NCBI RefSeq assembly: GCF_032854445.1
Contig: NC_088295.1
Coordinates: forward strand, 6,016,501 to 6,080,500
DNA length: 64,000 nucleotides
Source: Liolophura sinensis
Taxonomy: Eukaryota; Mollusca; Polyplacophora; Chitonida; Chitonidae
Direction: 5' to 3'
Shown piece by piece: positions 1 through 12,570 of this stretch. Made by a program: the position numbers and the translations under genes. The notes below the pieces were generated by a model. It worked only from the letters and a program-made list of their open reading frames with translations. It did no database searches and was not told the origin of the DNA. Positions within the stretch are counted from its first letter, which is position 1. Every line of letters starts with the position of its first letter.

Positions 1-1447
1 AGTTGTAATACCTTGTTCCTAAGTCACCCTCAATAAACTTTTACAACAATTTACTACTGCACATGTATAACACTGATCTGCAAAGAAATTCCTCCTGTCA
101 TGAAGTGTTATCTGATTCACATGTCCTAAAACATAACTTTCTTGAATACATATCTCTTGTATATGTAACATGTCACTGTTTCGTTCCGTTGTCTCTCAAA
201 GTCTTGGTAAGGTTTATTTTGGAAGCCCGCAAGTATGATATTTACTTATATAGCGTTGTATGTTGCATTGATAAAGTCACAAGTTGGATAAGACCTTATG
301 CATGTCTTCTCCATGCTGTACATCTTAATTATATTCGATATTTATACTATTGTTCAATTAAATACGTTATTCCTATACATGGACAAAATGGTCAACACAA
401 GAAGACATTGAAATGGAATTTAAATTGAAAATCTCTTCTTTTCATGCACGGTACTAAAACATCACCGTGCAGTTTTCAATTCTTTACTGGTTTTATGGTT
501 GCTCAGAACAGCTGTCTTGAAGCAGTGCGCCTCACTATTGATGAAAACACCAGCTACAGCATAGCTGGGGCGAGATACCCCGAGGAGTGGGTTCTGTGGA
601 GGGTTCGAGGCCATCGATTTTAAACTTCTATAATGAGACAATAATTTCTCTATAGGTGACGTATTTCTGTTTGTAGATTAACAGTCGTCAGCTCCTGTAA
701 TGTTAGATTTGTGGGTGAGAAGCTCGAGTGAGAAAAGCTTTCGTAGCTATAACAGTTAATTATGCTGCTCCGGAAATGGACCAGTAATGGATACGCCTGT
801 CTTCAATTTTAAACGAGTTCAAAATAAATAAAACGTTAAAGACCGGTAATGGGGATAAATTAAAGCATCATGTGTCTAGAAGTCTCACGATTTGCTCCAG
901 GAAAATGCAATGCATAACCCACACTGGTTCTTCCACGATCGCATGTTTACGCGGCGTAGTCAGCGCGTAATCCACTCCCATGTAAATCCCCTATAGCGCG
1001 TTTATCTAGTCAATATATAATCCACCACTTGTATATGGTGCATGGTTGTCAGGGGTCTGAGTGTGTGTTAGCGGAACTATAACTATGTCTTCCTTTTCTC
1101 CAATATACAACTACAAACTCCCAGAATATGTACATGGCTTAAATATGGGCTTATATGTGGTATATCAGCTGTTCGTATCTGTGAGATTAGTTGTATCGTC
1201 GCGCTCTTGAGCGACTTCAAACACCCTTAATAAATGTAAGTGCGAAAGGAACCAATGTTGATCTGCTTGAAAGCCAAACCCATAACCAACCGGACCCTCC
1301 AAACAAGCTCAGGTGCACATGTACTCTTAATTTTTATGATTTTTAGGCACACCCATTCCCTTTTTATCCAAAGGTCTTTTCAGTAAATTAGGGACTAGCG
1401 CCTTGTTTGCAAAGAACGTCTACAGAGAACTATAACAGGCCCACAGA

Positions 1448-1511
<64 letters not shown>

Positions 1512-4010
1512 GTATGATAATGAATTATATATACCATATAATAATTATAAGTCACCATATCCTTTATATTAATACATTACACCCCCATTATTAGTACACA
1601 ATCTCAAATTGTCAGGGGTGTTATATCCATCACAGCTCCTGACACACATTGTGTACTAGAGGAATCAATGCGCTACATGACTGTCTAGCACATTACGCAG
1701 TTTTCATCTATATTCAGGAAATATCAACGTGTCTGAATCCTCTGAGGCTAGCGCAGGCTCGATTAAGCTCGGCTTTCTTTGGGTTTCATGCCAACCAGCG
1801 TCAGCAATACATTATAGGCTGTCACTTGTTTATGAATTATTAATACTGGTTCGTAGCTTTTGTAGGCGCCATGTGCCATGGGTCCTCCGCACCTGTGCAT
1901 GATATGGCCCGACTTATATCCTGTACGTAAAAGATGTACAGTGGTTGAAAAGAAGCAACTTTTGGACTTCTTAATTAGAGTGAGTTCAGCGTGTACTTCT
2001 GACATTCATGTTCGGCATCTGCTTGAAAAATAGGAAGGCCTATTAAAACTCTGTGAAGTCTGCCTCTGCTTAGAGGGACTGATTCACCTCATCCGTTTGA
2101 TATTATGGACAATACAAGGCGTGGACGGTGGGATAGACACCATGACGATTCTCCGGGTAAACACGATCTGGCGCCGACTAGTCCCACTATCTTCCCAATA
2201 CACTCCCTTATTTCCCAAGGCAGTACAAATACATGTATGTGGAAAAACGTACTAAAATTGAGCTTGCGTGAATCCCTCTCATGGGTTACTTTGCGGAAGT
2301 GAGTTGTTATATTTCCAGGCATTAACATATTAACGACTGGCTGATTCACGACTACATTGTGAGCAATGCTAGGACGTGACATTGCACTGAATATCAAACT
2401 GTAGTCGCGCCCTAACATTTCACTTTATTCATCGTTTACCTACATTGCCATCAAATAACAATCTTCTATCTTTAGAGCAAGGGCAGTGCTTGACATACAC
2501 CAATCAAATAGATATAGAGCGGGGTGAATCCAAAAAGTAAAAGTTGATGTTAGTCGCCACGGTCCGGTTTAGTAGAACTTAAGCACTCATTCTAAGAAAG
2601 GCTCCTAAAGTTTATTCCTTAATGTGTATGAAATCTTTTGGAGAAGACTCCCAGTGAGACCCCAAAGGACGAGAAGTTTTGACGTACCGAACGACCTTGT
2701 GATTCCGACGTGGTAAACCTCCAGGAAGAGCATCTAAAGGACAGAGACCTTTTCTTTCGCAGCTCCAAATGCTGGAAATAGGCCTTTAACAATAGCCATG
2801 ATATCTCTAAGGCTTCGCTGTTCACGCATAGATCAAAGACTCTCAGCTTAAGAACCTTGTGCAAATGACAAATAGCGACATAAGCAGCATGGAAATGGCT
2901 TCTTGTCAACCTAGATTTCCATGTCAGAGATAGAATCAACCGCGTCAGAAGAGGGCACAGCAGCCATTACAACCGCAAATATCCACTTTTTGCAACACTG
3001 AACATTAAACAAAAAGCTGAAGGAGGTTGGAGTGGGTGTGGAGGCCTACAGGTTTATATCTCGATGTCGGATATTAGCAGAATATTAATAGGACAGGAAA
3101 AGGTCAGGCAGGGAGATTGGTTAGACAACCAGAGAGTGCTCACAGGATTGTAAGCAAGAAGAGTAGTGGTGCTGGTGGTTGAGGGTGGGTCACGGTGGAG
3201 GAGGGGGGGGGGGGGGGGGGAGAGATTGAATTAGGATGATCAGAAGCGGACGCAACAGGTTTATAGATTTTCATCCATCTTGGCTGCAAAACAATTTACC
3301 CGTTTAAAGGTATGACTATTTGTGATCAACACGAGGGGTCAAAATCTGTGGTGCAAACTCTTTATAGATTGATGTATCATGACTGATTTGGCTGAGGAAG
3401 TGGCACCAAGGATGGGAGGAACAGACGGGGTGTTAGCACAAAGTGTAAAGCGGTAAATAAGTCGCAGGAAAGCCGGATGGTGGTCTGTGTGAGATGATAG
3501 GGTGATCATCTTCCCCGTTCTTCTCCCCGAGGCCAATACCCACAGGGGCACAGGTTACGAATGCCGGCTAGCCATAGGTGGATGGAGGCAGACTGAACTG
3601 TAATCTGGAAAGATACACACTACTAAACCTTACCTTTCGAACATAATCATCTTGGCCTTTGCAAGTCTTATGCACTCAGCTCCGGGCGCCCAAGCCGACA
3701 AACAACACCACTTCGTTTTATTGACGGAGGCCGTTGGCATTTCCCTTGAAATTCTCTGTAACTACCCGTATGTAACTGCCCGTATTCGAACGATGTTATT
3801 GTAGCATTTCCAGCCACTCTCAGGTAGCCTAATAGAAACCCGTCCGTCTAGATAGTGATGGAACACGAACTGAGGGAAGCCCGATGTAAAGTATATGTTC
3901 GGTACAGATAGAGTTTAGTACGTGTGAAACAGTAATACTGTCAGGGTTGTAATATGGACAAATGATCAGCAGCACAACACTGATTAGCTCAGGCATGTTT
4001 TTCTTTGTTC
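1..4010. other. Intergenic stretch, no gene seen
   Basis: I see no gene here. Short open frames on both strands lack family resemblance, splice context and sustained length. The stretch holds a TA microsatellite (separate entry) and a G homopolymer at about 3202-3221. Around 551-612 there is a weak tRNA-like head, with an A-box-like TAGCTGGGGCG and a B-box-like GGTTCGAGGCC, which could be a decayed SINE start. On the minus strand at 2640-2940 two adjacent frames give protein-like runs broken by a shift; I cannot assign them. Confidence 0.6.
1450..1509. repeat. (TA)n microsatellite
   Basis: About 30 uninterrupted TA dinucleotides, flanked by AT-rich sequence. Confidence 0.97.
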
Positions 4011-4014
4011 AAAA

Positions 4015-4850
4015 AAAATTTTGACTGCATGACGCACTATGTCCACTTGACCGGTGACTGGTAGTGTTCATGACGCACCATGTCGACTCAGCTGGTGACT
4101 GGCAGTGTGACCCACAGTGTTGACTCGACCGGTGACTGGTAGTGTTCATGACGCACCATGTCGACTCAGCTGGTGACTGGCAGTGTGACCCACAGTGTTG
4201 ACTCGACCGGTGACTGGTAGTGTTCATGACGCACCATGTCGACTCAGCTGGTGACTGGCAGTGTGACCCACAGTGTTGACTCGACCGGTGACTGGTAGTG
4301 TTCATGACGCACCATGTCGACTCAGCTGGTGACTGGTAGTGTTAATGGCGCGCCGTGTCGACTCGACTGGTGACTGACAGTGTTTTGGCTCACTATATCG
4401 ACTCAGCTGGTGATTGATAGTTTTCATGACGCACCATGTCTACTCTGATGGTGAATAGTTATGTTCATGATGCACCATGTCGACTCGACTGGTGACTAAC
4501 AGTGTTCCTGAAGCACCATGTCGACTCAGCTGGTGACTGATAGTTTTCATGACGCACCAAATCGACTAAGCTGGTGACTGGTAGTGCTGGTGACGCACCT
4601 TGTAGACTCAGGTGGTGACTGATAGTTTTCATAACGCTCGATCTCGACTCGTCTTGTGACTGGTAATGTTAATGACGAACCATGTCGACTCAGTTGGTGA
4701 CGTAATGCTCATGGCGCACTATGTCGACTCAAATTGTGACTGGTAATGTTCATGGCACGCCGTGTCGACTTAGCTGCATGGTGACTGGTAGTGTTCGTGA
4801 CGCACGATGTTGACTCGGTTGGTGACTGGTAGTGTTCAAGACAAACACCC
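4015..4850. repeat. Tandem array, 78 bp units decaying to about 39 bp
   Basis: Three almost identical 78 bp units occupy about 4070-4305: the repeated word TGACGCACCA recurs at 4071, 4149 and 4227. Each is a diverged dimer of about 39 bp (GACTGGTAGTGTTCATGACG and a related half). To about 4850 the array continues as degenerate single 39 bp-like units. The homogeneous copies sit at the low-coordinate end, so the latest amplification was there. The open minus-strand frame over the 78 bp copies follows from the unit being a multiple of three. Confidence 0.93.
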
Positions 4851-5455
4851 TCAACCAAAAACGTCAATTTTTCGTTCAAACGAAGCACTGTGCTTTCAAT
4901 TTACAGTATGAAGATCAACGTTAACCAGAAAAATATTTTTACTGGAACTTTCAGGTGTGTATTTCTACGTGCTGTGAAAGTTTCGCTTTGGTTAACGTTT
5001 GTTTTAACATGTAAAACACAAACCTTATAACGTGATCATTTTATTGTCACATTTTGCTAAGTTCAAAATCCGTATTTCTGTCAAAATATTTAAGGTATCC
5101 TAATGGTACCATGGACAAACCAACTCGATGTGGAAAACACGTAGCACATAGAGAAAGAGTTCAAATCCTCGTCCTTTTTTATTTCTTTGAAAACATACCC
5201 CTCTGTGAGTAAATATCCAGACCAGCTTGTATTAAATATATGTTTTCATGAATCTGAATCAATAATTATGTATTCTGTGTATGTATACTTGGGGTTTTAC
5301 TTCATAGAATCAATAGCTGTTAAGGTATGCTAATAGGCAACATATAGCAACCATGCCCAAATGGTACCGGTATATGAATCCTGGCTGAGAGCCTATGTGG
5401 TCGTCTTTCATTGACTTGTCAGGCTATCTATTTGTAATATGTACCGGAATTATAT
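4851..5455. other. Non-repetitive gap, no gene seen
   Basis: AT-rich sequence with no convincing open frame, RNA gene or repeat. Confidence 0.5.
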
Positions 5456-5572
5456 GTCCTGCAAAAAGGAGGCAGATTACAAGCACTCTAAAGACTCAAC
5501 CGTCATCATATGACTGAAAAATTGTTAAGTACGACGTTAAACCACAAGCTCACTCACTTTTGAGGCACACGC
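5455..5572 (+). mobile_element. SINE family 2, 3' fragment
   Basis: This matches the 3' end of the SINE at 21.4-21.8 kb (minus strand there). Shared words include CCTGCAAAAAGGAGGCA, CATATGACTGAAAAATTGTT, GACGTTAAACC and the terminal CACTCACT. No tRNA head is visible, so it is a truncated or decayed copy. SINE tails of this kind are, from memory, widespread in molluscs; the family assignment is inference. Confidence 0.75.
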
Positions 5573-5699
5573 TTTCTTCAACTGGGACCGATCCCTTGCG
5601 ATGCCATACCATGTACTTTATATGTGTCCATGCGTTTGCACACCAGATGGCAAAGTTTGGAAAATATTTTCTGTTCAAAATCAATATTTAAGATACCTG

Positions 5700-5929
5700 A
5701 TCAAACTTGAAAAGTGGAAGATGAAACAATAGACTCTTTATTTGTGCACTGTCCAACTGTTCAAAGTATTTTGCAGGACTTTATATGCATCCGTTTCATA
5801 AAAACCAAGATGAGTCTAATACTGTGGCTTGGACATATGAAAGGAGCCTTCGGATTCTCACGTTTCATGGATAGGCCTACAAGTGTACCGCTAAGTTTTC
5901 TAAATCGTAAACAGAACTATGTTAAATAA
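5700..5929 (+). pseudogene. Relic of a LINE ORF2 C-terminus (tentative)
   Basis: A 71-codon frame starts with EDETIDSLFVHCPTVQSILQ, which resembles the C-terminal CxxxET-x2-HLF-x2-C segment that follows the reverse transcriptase in many non-LTR retrotransposons, with the first cysteine missing. The following LILWLGH resembles the next conserved stretch of those ORFs. No polymerase motifs or endonuclease lie upstream, so if the assignment is right this is a 5'-truncated copy. A chance open frame cannot be excluded. Confidence 0.4.
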
Positions 5930-5991
5930 TTTTTTTCCCTTAAATAAATACAGAATATGAATGTTTTCCTTTGCGAATGTCAGTTATAGCA

Positions 5992-6128
5992 CTGGGGATA
6001 AATTTTAACATCGATACTTCCATTCTGTTTCCTATACCATCGGCCCAATGTTTACCTTTACTCAGTTTTCCAGTTAATCCTTTAATTATTTGCGATGAAC
6101 GCTGTTTTGTAAAAAGAGAAAAAGAGAG
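5992..6128 (+). repeat. Direct duplication, copy 1
   Basis: About 137 bp starting CTGGGGATAAATTTTAACAT and ending near GTAAAAAGAGAAAA recur almost unchanged at 6368-6504. The few differences (for example AGTTAATCC against AGTTAGTCC) suggest a fairly recent event. Confidence 0.9.
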
Positions 6129-6367
6129 CCTTCCAGTGTGTTTCTGGAGTTATGCATGTGCTTTTGAAGCTAGATTGTCCATCAAAGTCATAATAAATGG
6201 TTATGCATCGCACTGGAGCGATGACAGACGTGGGTATTGACGCAGTACCAGCGATAAGAGGACAAGCCTAACATATACCTTCACTATGACAAGGCTGTAT
6301 CCCACGTCTGCTGCACGTCACGTATTGTGTATATAGCCTAGGGACAGCTTATGTACTCAGAAATGCG

Positions 6368-6504
6368 CTGGGGATAAATTTTAACATCGATACTTCCATT
6401 CTGTTTCCTATACCATCGGCCCAATGTTTACCTTTACTCAGTTTTCCAGTTAGTCCTATAATTATCTGGGATGAACGCTGTTTTGTAAAAAGAGAAAAGG
6501 AGAA
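6368..6504 (+). repeat. Direct duplication, copy 2
   Basis: Second copy of the segment at 5992-6128, with its start 376 bp downstream of the first. About 240 bp of unrelated sequence separates the copies. Confidence 0.9.
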
Positions 6505-6699
6505 CTGTTCCTAGGCTATGCCTGCGAAACTGACAGGACGGGACGAATTTGTGATATACATTTCATGTGCATATACATAAGGCCGATTTAAGATAATCAC
6601 AAATTTATTATATTTAAAGGCATACCGGTACGGTTGTTTGTTAAGACGGGAGTGGGAAGCTACGCCCGGTTCTTCTGTTGAGGTAGCCGTTTTGTACGA

Positions 6700-7256
6700 A
6701 AGCCTCATGACGGGTGGAATGTGATGAGATTGGTTGTAGCATTCATTATTAGTCATATGACGGGTGGCATATGATGTGATTGGTTGTAGGATTCGTTATT
6801 AGTCATGTGACGGGTGGCATATGATATGATTGGTTGTAGCATTCATTATTAGTCATATGACGGGTGGCATATGATGTGATTGGTTGTAGCATTCATTATT
6901 AGTCATATGACGGGTGGCATATGATGTGATTGGTTGTAGCATTCATTATTAGTCATATGACGGGTGGCGTATGATGTGATTGGTTGTATCATTCATTATT
7001 GGTCATATGACGGGTGGCATATGATGTGATTGGTTGTATCATTCATTATTGGTCATATGACGGGTGGCATATGATGTGATTGGTTGTAGCATTCATTATT
7101 AGTCATATGACGGGTGGCATATGATGTGATTGGTTGTAGCATTCATTATTAGTCATATGACGGGTGGCATATGATGTGATTGGTTGTAGCATTCATTATT
7201 AGTCATATGACGGGTGGCATATGATGTGATTGGTTGTAGCATTCATTATTAGTCAT
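6700..7256. repeat. 50 bp tandem array
   Basis: Eleven or so copies of a 50 bp unit containing GTCATATGACGGGTGGCATA and GATTGGTTGTAGCATTCATT. Copies are near identical, with single-base variants such as GTAGC against GTATC. The phase is exactly 50 bp from about 6,750 onward, and degenerate material marks the left edge. Confidence 0.97.
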
Positions 7257-7904
7257 GAACAATCTGCCTCATGGATATGTTCTTAGAGGAATTAAACTAC
7301 GTAGCTATTACATGTAAATAACGTTAATTTAAAGACGTTGTACGTATGGAGGCTAGAAGGGGTAGTTGGGAATATAGACATAAAGTATGCATCATGATTA
7401 TAGGTACCACCCTGCGGACATGGTTCTCCTTTCGCCTGTAGAACAGGAAAAAAATGGCAAGCCTTCCTGATGTTTAAGTACAGCAGCATCTGTCGCGTGA
7501 AATGAACGTGCAGCTTTGAGTCAAACAGCAGATCGACTGAGTAAAGCACGACGCGTTCGGTTAACGACCTAGCCGTCAGGTTTATATGACAAGGCTGTTT
7601 AACCATGGGTAGAAGCTAATTGGCGGGGGAGGGGGGGGGGGGGGTGCATCAGAGTGAGGGGTAGAAACATCAGATAATAACAGTGGGATTTTCAGACCAA
7701 AAGCCAAGACGATACCTCTTTGATCAACATGATGACTCTTCTCGTGATACAGTGAAAGCAAAGCTGATCACCCAGTTTCACCCTACATATGATTATCATT
7801 ACAAATAATCCCTATAGCTGTAGACGGTGTAGGAAGGTATGAAATTATATCGTACCGCCAGTCCATGTGTATGGAGGTAAGAGGTAATCATAGGTGTAAC
7901 ACCC
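7257..7904. other. Gap between arrays, no gene seen
   Basis: Unique sequence containing a G-rich homopolymer at about 7625-7644. The 104-codon minus-strand frame at 7292-7606 has no recognisable family features and no splice context I can defend. Confidence 0.5.
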
Positions 7905-8512
7905 GTGTGCATGTACCACCAGTGTGTATGAGGCCAGAACCAACATGCTGCACATACCGCCTGTTTGTAGGAGGCCAGAACCAACATGCTGTATATACCG
8001 CCTGTCTGTAGGAGGTCAGAACCAACATGCTGCACATACCGCCTGTCTGTAGTATGCCAGAACAAACATGCTGCACATACCGCCTGTCTGTATGAGGCCA
8101 GAACCAACATGCTGTATATACCGCCTCTGTGTATGAGGCCAGAACCAATATGCTGCATATACCGCCTGTCTGTATGAGGCCAGAACCAACATGCTGCATA
8201 TACCTGGCTGTAGTTGGCCAGAACCAACATGCTGCATATACCGCCTGTCTGTAGGAGGCCAGAACCAACATGTTGCATATACCGCCTGCCTGTAGTATGC
8301 CAGAACCAACATGCTGCACATACCGCCTGTCTGTAGGAGGCCAGAACCAACATGCTGCACATACCGCCTGTCTGTAGTATGCCAGAACAAACATGCTGCA
8401 TATACCGCCTGTCTGTATGAGGCCAGAACCACCATGCTGCACATACCAACTGTCTGTAGGAGGCCAGAACCAACATGCTGCATATACCGCCTGTCTGTAT
8501 GAGGCCATCTAC
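7905..8512. repeat. 41 bp tandem array
   Basis: About 15 copies of a 41 bp unit with consensus parts CCAGAACCAACATGCTGCAC and ATACCGCCTGTCTGTAGGAG. Units vary by short indels and by GGAGG/TATG/TGAGG alternatives, so no single reading frame persists. The open frames on both strands (up to 252 codons) are repeat by-products. Confidence 0.95.
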
Positions 8513-9040
8513 CATCTGCAGACAAGGTATCGTATGTGTAACTAGGGCAATAGGCACTGGGAATGTGCAGCTTACAAGTTCCTGTTTACAGACGATACAA
8601 AATGAGGATAATTGTACTACGTGATGTTAAGGTACCGAATCGTCACTGAATACATGTGGACAAAGTTTTCATGCGAACTGCGCCGTTATCCCTAATGAGC
8701 TGGGTAGTGAATGCCGGGGTGGAAAGGTTACATGCTGGAGCTATTGTTATAGGATTGCATACACAGGTAAATGTCAAACACTGATGTCTGATAAACACCC
8801 ACACCCCTGTACATTCTTAATACACTAATTGAGCTGATATTCTCAGCCAGATACTGTATATGTATGATTGGAATACAGAGAATGAGCCTCACCTAGACAG
8901 GCTACGTATACTCCGCAGATAACACTAGGTAAACAGCACCCATAGATGACGCTAAAATGGTCAATGGCAAAAATCGATTTATGTGGCATTGTACAGGTAG
9001 TCCACTTTATCAGTTAATGCGAGGTTAGAAACAGGAGCTT
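8513..9040. other. Gap between arrays, no gene seen
   Basis: Unique sequence without a supportable gene or repeat. Confidence 0.5.
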
Positions 9041-11405
9041 GCTGGGTTGAGTGTCAATCACACAATCCCATCCATACAGACCCCCCATTTATCCAAACCT
9101 ACCCATAAAGGCCCGTCACTTACACAAATCCACCTATACAGGAACGTTGTTCACAGAAACTCACGCATACAGACCGTCACTCACACAAACTCCTCCATAC
9201 AGACGCGTCACTCACACAAACCCACCCAAACACACCCGTTACTCAGCCCACGTATACAGACCTTCTCTCTCACAAACACATCCATACAGACCTGTCATTC
9301 ACACAACCCATCCATACAGACCCGTCATTCACACAAACCCAACTATACAGGCGCGTCATTCACACAAACCCAGACATACAAACCCGTCATTCACACAGAC
9401 CCACAAATAGAGACCTGCTACTCACACAAAACCACGCACACAGACCCGTCATTCACACAAACTTATCTATGCACGCCCATCACTCATACAACCCACGTAT
9501 ACAGATCAGTCACCGTCAGAAATCCGCCCATATAGACGCGTCATTCACACAAACCCACGCACACATACCTGTCACTCACACAAACCCGCCCATACAGACG
9601 CGTCATTCGGACAAACCCACACTAACAGACCCGTCACTCACACAACCTACCCATACAGGCACGTCACTCTCACAAACCTTTTCCATACAGACCCGTCAAT
9701 CACACAAACCCATCCATACAGACCCATCATTCATACAAACCCATCAATGCAGACCCGTTACTTCCACAATCCCACGCATACACACCGCCATTCACACAAA
9801 CCTATCTATACAGACCAATCACTCATACAACCCACGTGTACAGACCGTCACTCTCAGAAATCCACCCATATAGACGCATCATTCACACAAACCCACGCAC
9901 ACATACCTGTCACTCACTCAAACCCACGCTTACAGACCCATCACTCACACAACCCACGTATACAGAACCGTCAATCTCACAAACCCATCCATACAGACCT
10001 GTCGATCTCACAAACCCATTCATACAGACCTGTCATTCACACAAACCCATCAATACAGACCTTTTACTTTCACAACCCACGTATACAATCCCGTCACTCT
10101 CACAAACCCTACTATACAGACTCGTTACTCACACAAACCTATCCATACAGACCCGTCACTCACACAACCCACGTATACAGACCCGTCACTCACACAACCC
10201 ACGTATACAGACCCGTCAATCTCACAAACCCATCCATACAGACCTGTCATTCACACAAACCCTTCAATACAGGCCCGTTACTTTCACAACCCACGTATAC
10301 AATCCCGTCAGTCTCACAAACCTACCCATACAGACCCGTCACTCACACAAACCCATAAATACAGACCCGTTACTTGCACAAACCCACGCACACAGACCCG
10401 TCCCTCACACAAACCCATCCATACAGGCCTCTCATTCATACAAACCCACGCATGCAGACCCGTTACTGTCACAATCTCACGCATACAGACCCGTGACTCA
10501 CACAAACCCATGCATGCAGACCTGTCATTCACACAAACCCACCCACACAGACCCGTTACTCATACAAACCTACCCATACAGACCTGTCATTCATATAAAC
10601 CTATCAATACAGACCCGTTATTTTCACAATCCCAAGCATACACACCCGCCACTCACACAAACCCATGCATGCAGACCTGTCATTCACACAAACCCACCCA
10701 TACAGACCCGTCACTCACACAAACCTATCTATACAGACCCGTCACTCACACCACCCAATCCATACGGAATGCCATTCACACAAACCCACCCATACAGACA
10801 CGTCACTCTCACAAACCTATTCATAAAGACCTGTCACTCACACAACCCGCGTATACGGATCCGTCACGCACACAACCCACGTATACGGATGCGTCACTCT
10901 CACAAACCCACGCATACATACCAGTCACTCACACATACCCACCCATACAGACCCGTCAATCTCACAAACCCATCCATACAGACCTATCACTCATATAAAC
11001 CCACCCATAAGACCCGTTACTTTCACAATTCCACGCATACAGACCCGTCACTCACACAAACTCATGCATGCAGAAATGTCATTCACACAAACCCACCCAT
11101 ACAGACCCGTTACTCATACAAACTCACCCATACATACCCGTCACTCACACAAACCCACGCAAGCAGACCTGTCATTCACACAAACCCTCTCATACAGAAC
11201 CGTCACTTACACAAACCCATGCATACAGACCCGTCACTCACACAAACCCAACTATACAGAGGCGTCACTCACACAAACCCACGCATACAGACCCGTTACT
11301 CACACAAGCCCACCAACACATACACGTCACTTACACAAACTCACGCATACTGATCTGTCATTCACACAAACCTTCCCATACAGGCCTGCCAATCACACAA
11401 ACCAA
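9041..11405. repeat. 30-31 bp tandem array, about 2.4 kb
   Basis: About 75-80 degenerate copies of a 30-31 bp unit: CCCATCCATACAGACCCGTC followed by ACTCACACAAA. The mixture of 30 and 31 bp units moves the repeat through all three frames, giving overlapping Thr/His/Pro-rich frames on the plus strand (up to 505 codons). The plus strand is strongly C/A-rich and G-poor. Nothing suggests a protein product. Confidence 0.95.
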
Positions 11406-12498
11406 CTAGTAGATACCTGGTACTGGAACAATGAAGGCTAGGTACCTATTCAATATATGTTATTTTGAATACATTGATTATCTCTTTACCTTTATACATT
11501 TATTTGATTTGTGTTGGAATATGTAAATGCGCATGTATAACGGAGGTTAGGTTTATGGATTACGCTTACTGGGGGTAAATCATCTCCCTTAGCCACGTAC
11601 AAGTCGTCAGTAAGCCTTCTAAGTAAAATGGCTAAAAGACAACTTTTTTCTGTGAGCATCGTTAAGATGGCTAGACTGAACAAGCCTAGTTACACACCGA
11701 TCACTAACAACCCTTAGGACCAGAGGCGTCCTGGCCTGCTGAAGTGAAATCCCTGATTGATACTGCACAGCCTGATTTAAACCAGTTACTTTGAAGGATG
11801 CAGGACTATCATGAAAATCTGTATTCAAATGCATAATACTGGACGTTTTAGAAATAACTTACTGTTTAGACAGTTATGTTTAAATATAACATCCGTTTAC
11901 TCAAACAGGTGATTTCTTTTTCTCTATAGATATTTTATATAGATAAGTTTTGGTAAGAGGGCACATAGTTCCTAGCTTGATATTTTTGAACCGGGAGACG
12001 TAGGCGGTTTATGTGAATCAGAGACCATCTTACAAAATAGCTGCACCGGTCACTTGTAACAAATGTCCAATGGCTGTATATCCTGACTGTCTCGCACAGA
12101 CAATCTATCTTTGTAATTGTGATCACGGGGCGCATAACACCTGTACATGCGAGTCTTACATCAACAGGTAATCTAACACGCGAGCCAAATGTATCATCTT
12201 TCGTTATATTACGTACTCAGTAACATAGAGGACAGGACTGACCCTTAGTCTACATTACTTGATCAAACAGATGCGTCACAGGACACTCATTTAACCTATA
12301 ATTATTGACGACTCAACCCGTTGATTGACGCCAGATACATGAAGGTGTTCGCCCTGGTTACCCACGTGATGTGTATGGAAGGTGTTGATTGGTTTTAGCG
12401 GAGGTGTTGCTCTGTCATAAAAAGCCTGATAACTCCTCTAGACATTTAACGCCCACATGTTCATAAAGATCAATCATTTCGATAAGGTGCGATTCTCA

Positions 12499-12570
<72 letters not shown>

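Noticed and set aside
9041-11405. A CRISPR-like array
   Set aside because: The repeats are degenerate and directly adjacent, with no unique spacers of constant length, and the window is plainly eukaryotic.
9041-11441. His/Thr/Pro-rich repeat proteins (up to 505 codons)
   Set aside because: The 30-31 bp units rotate through all frames and give several overlapping open frames of equal quality, as a C/A-rich array does by chance.
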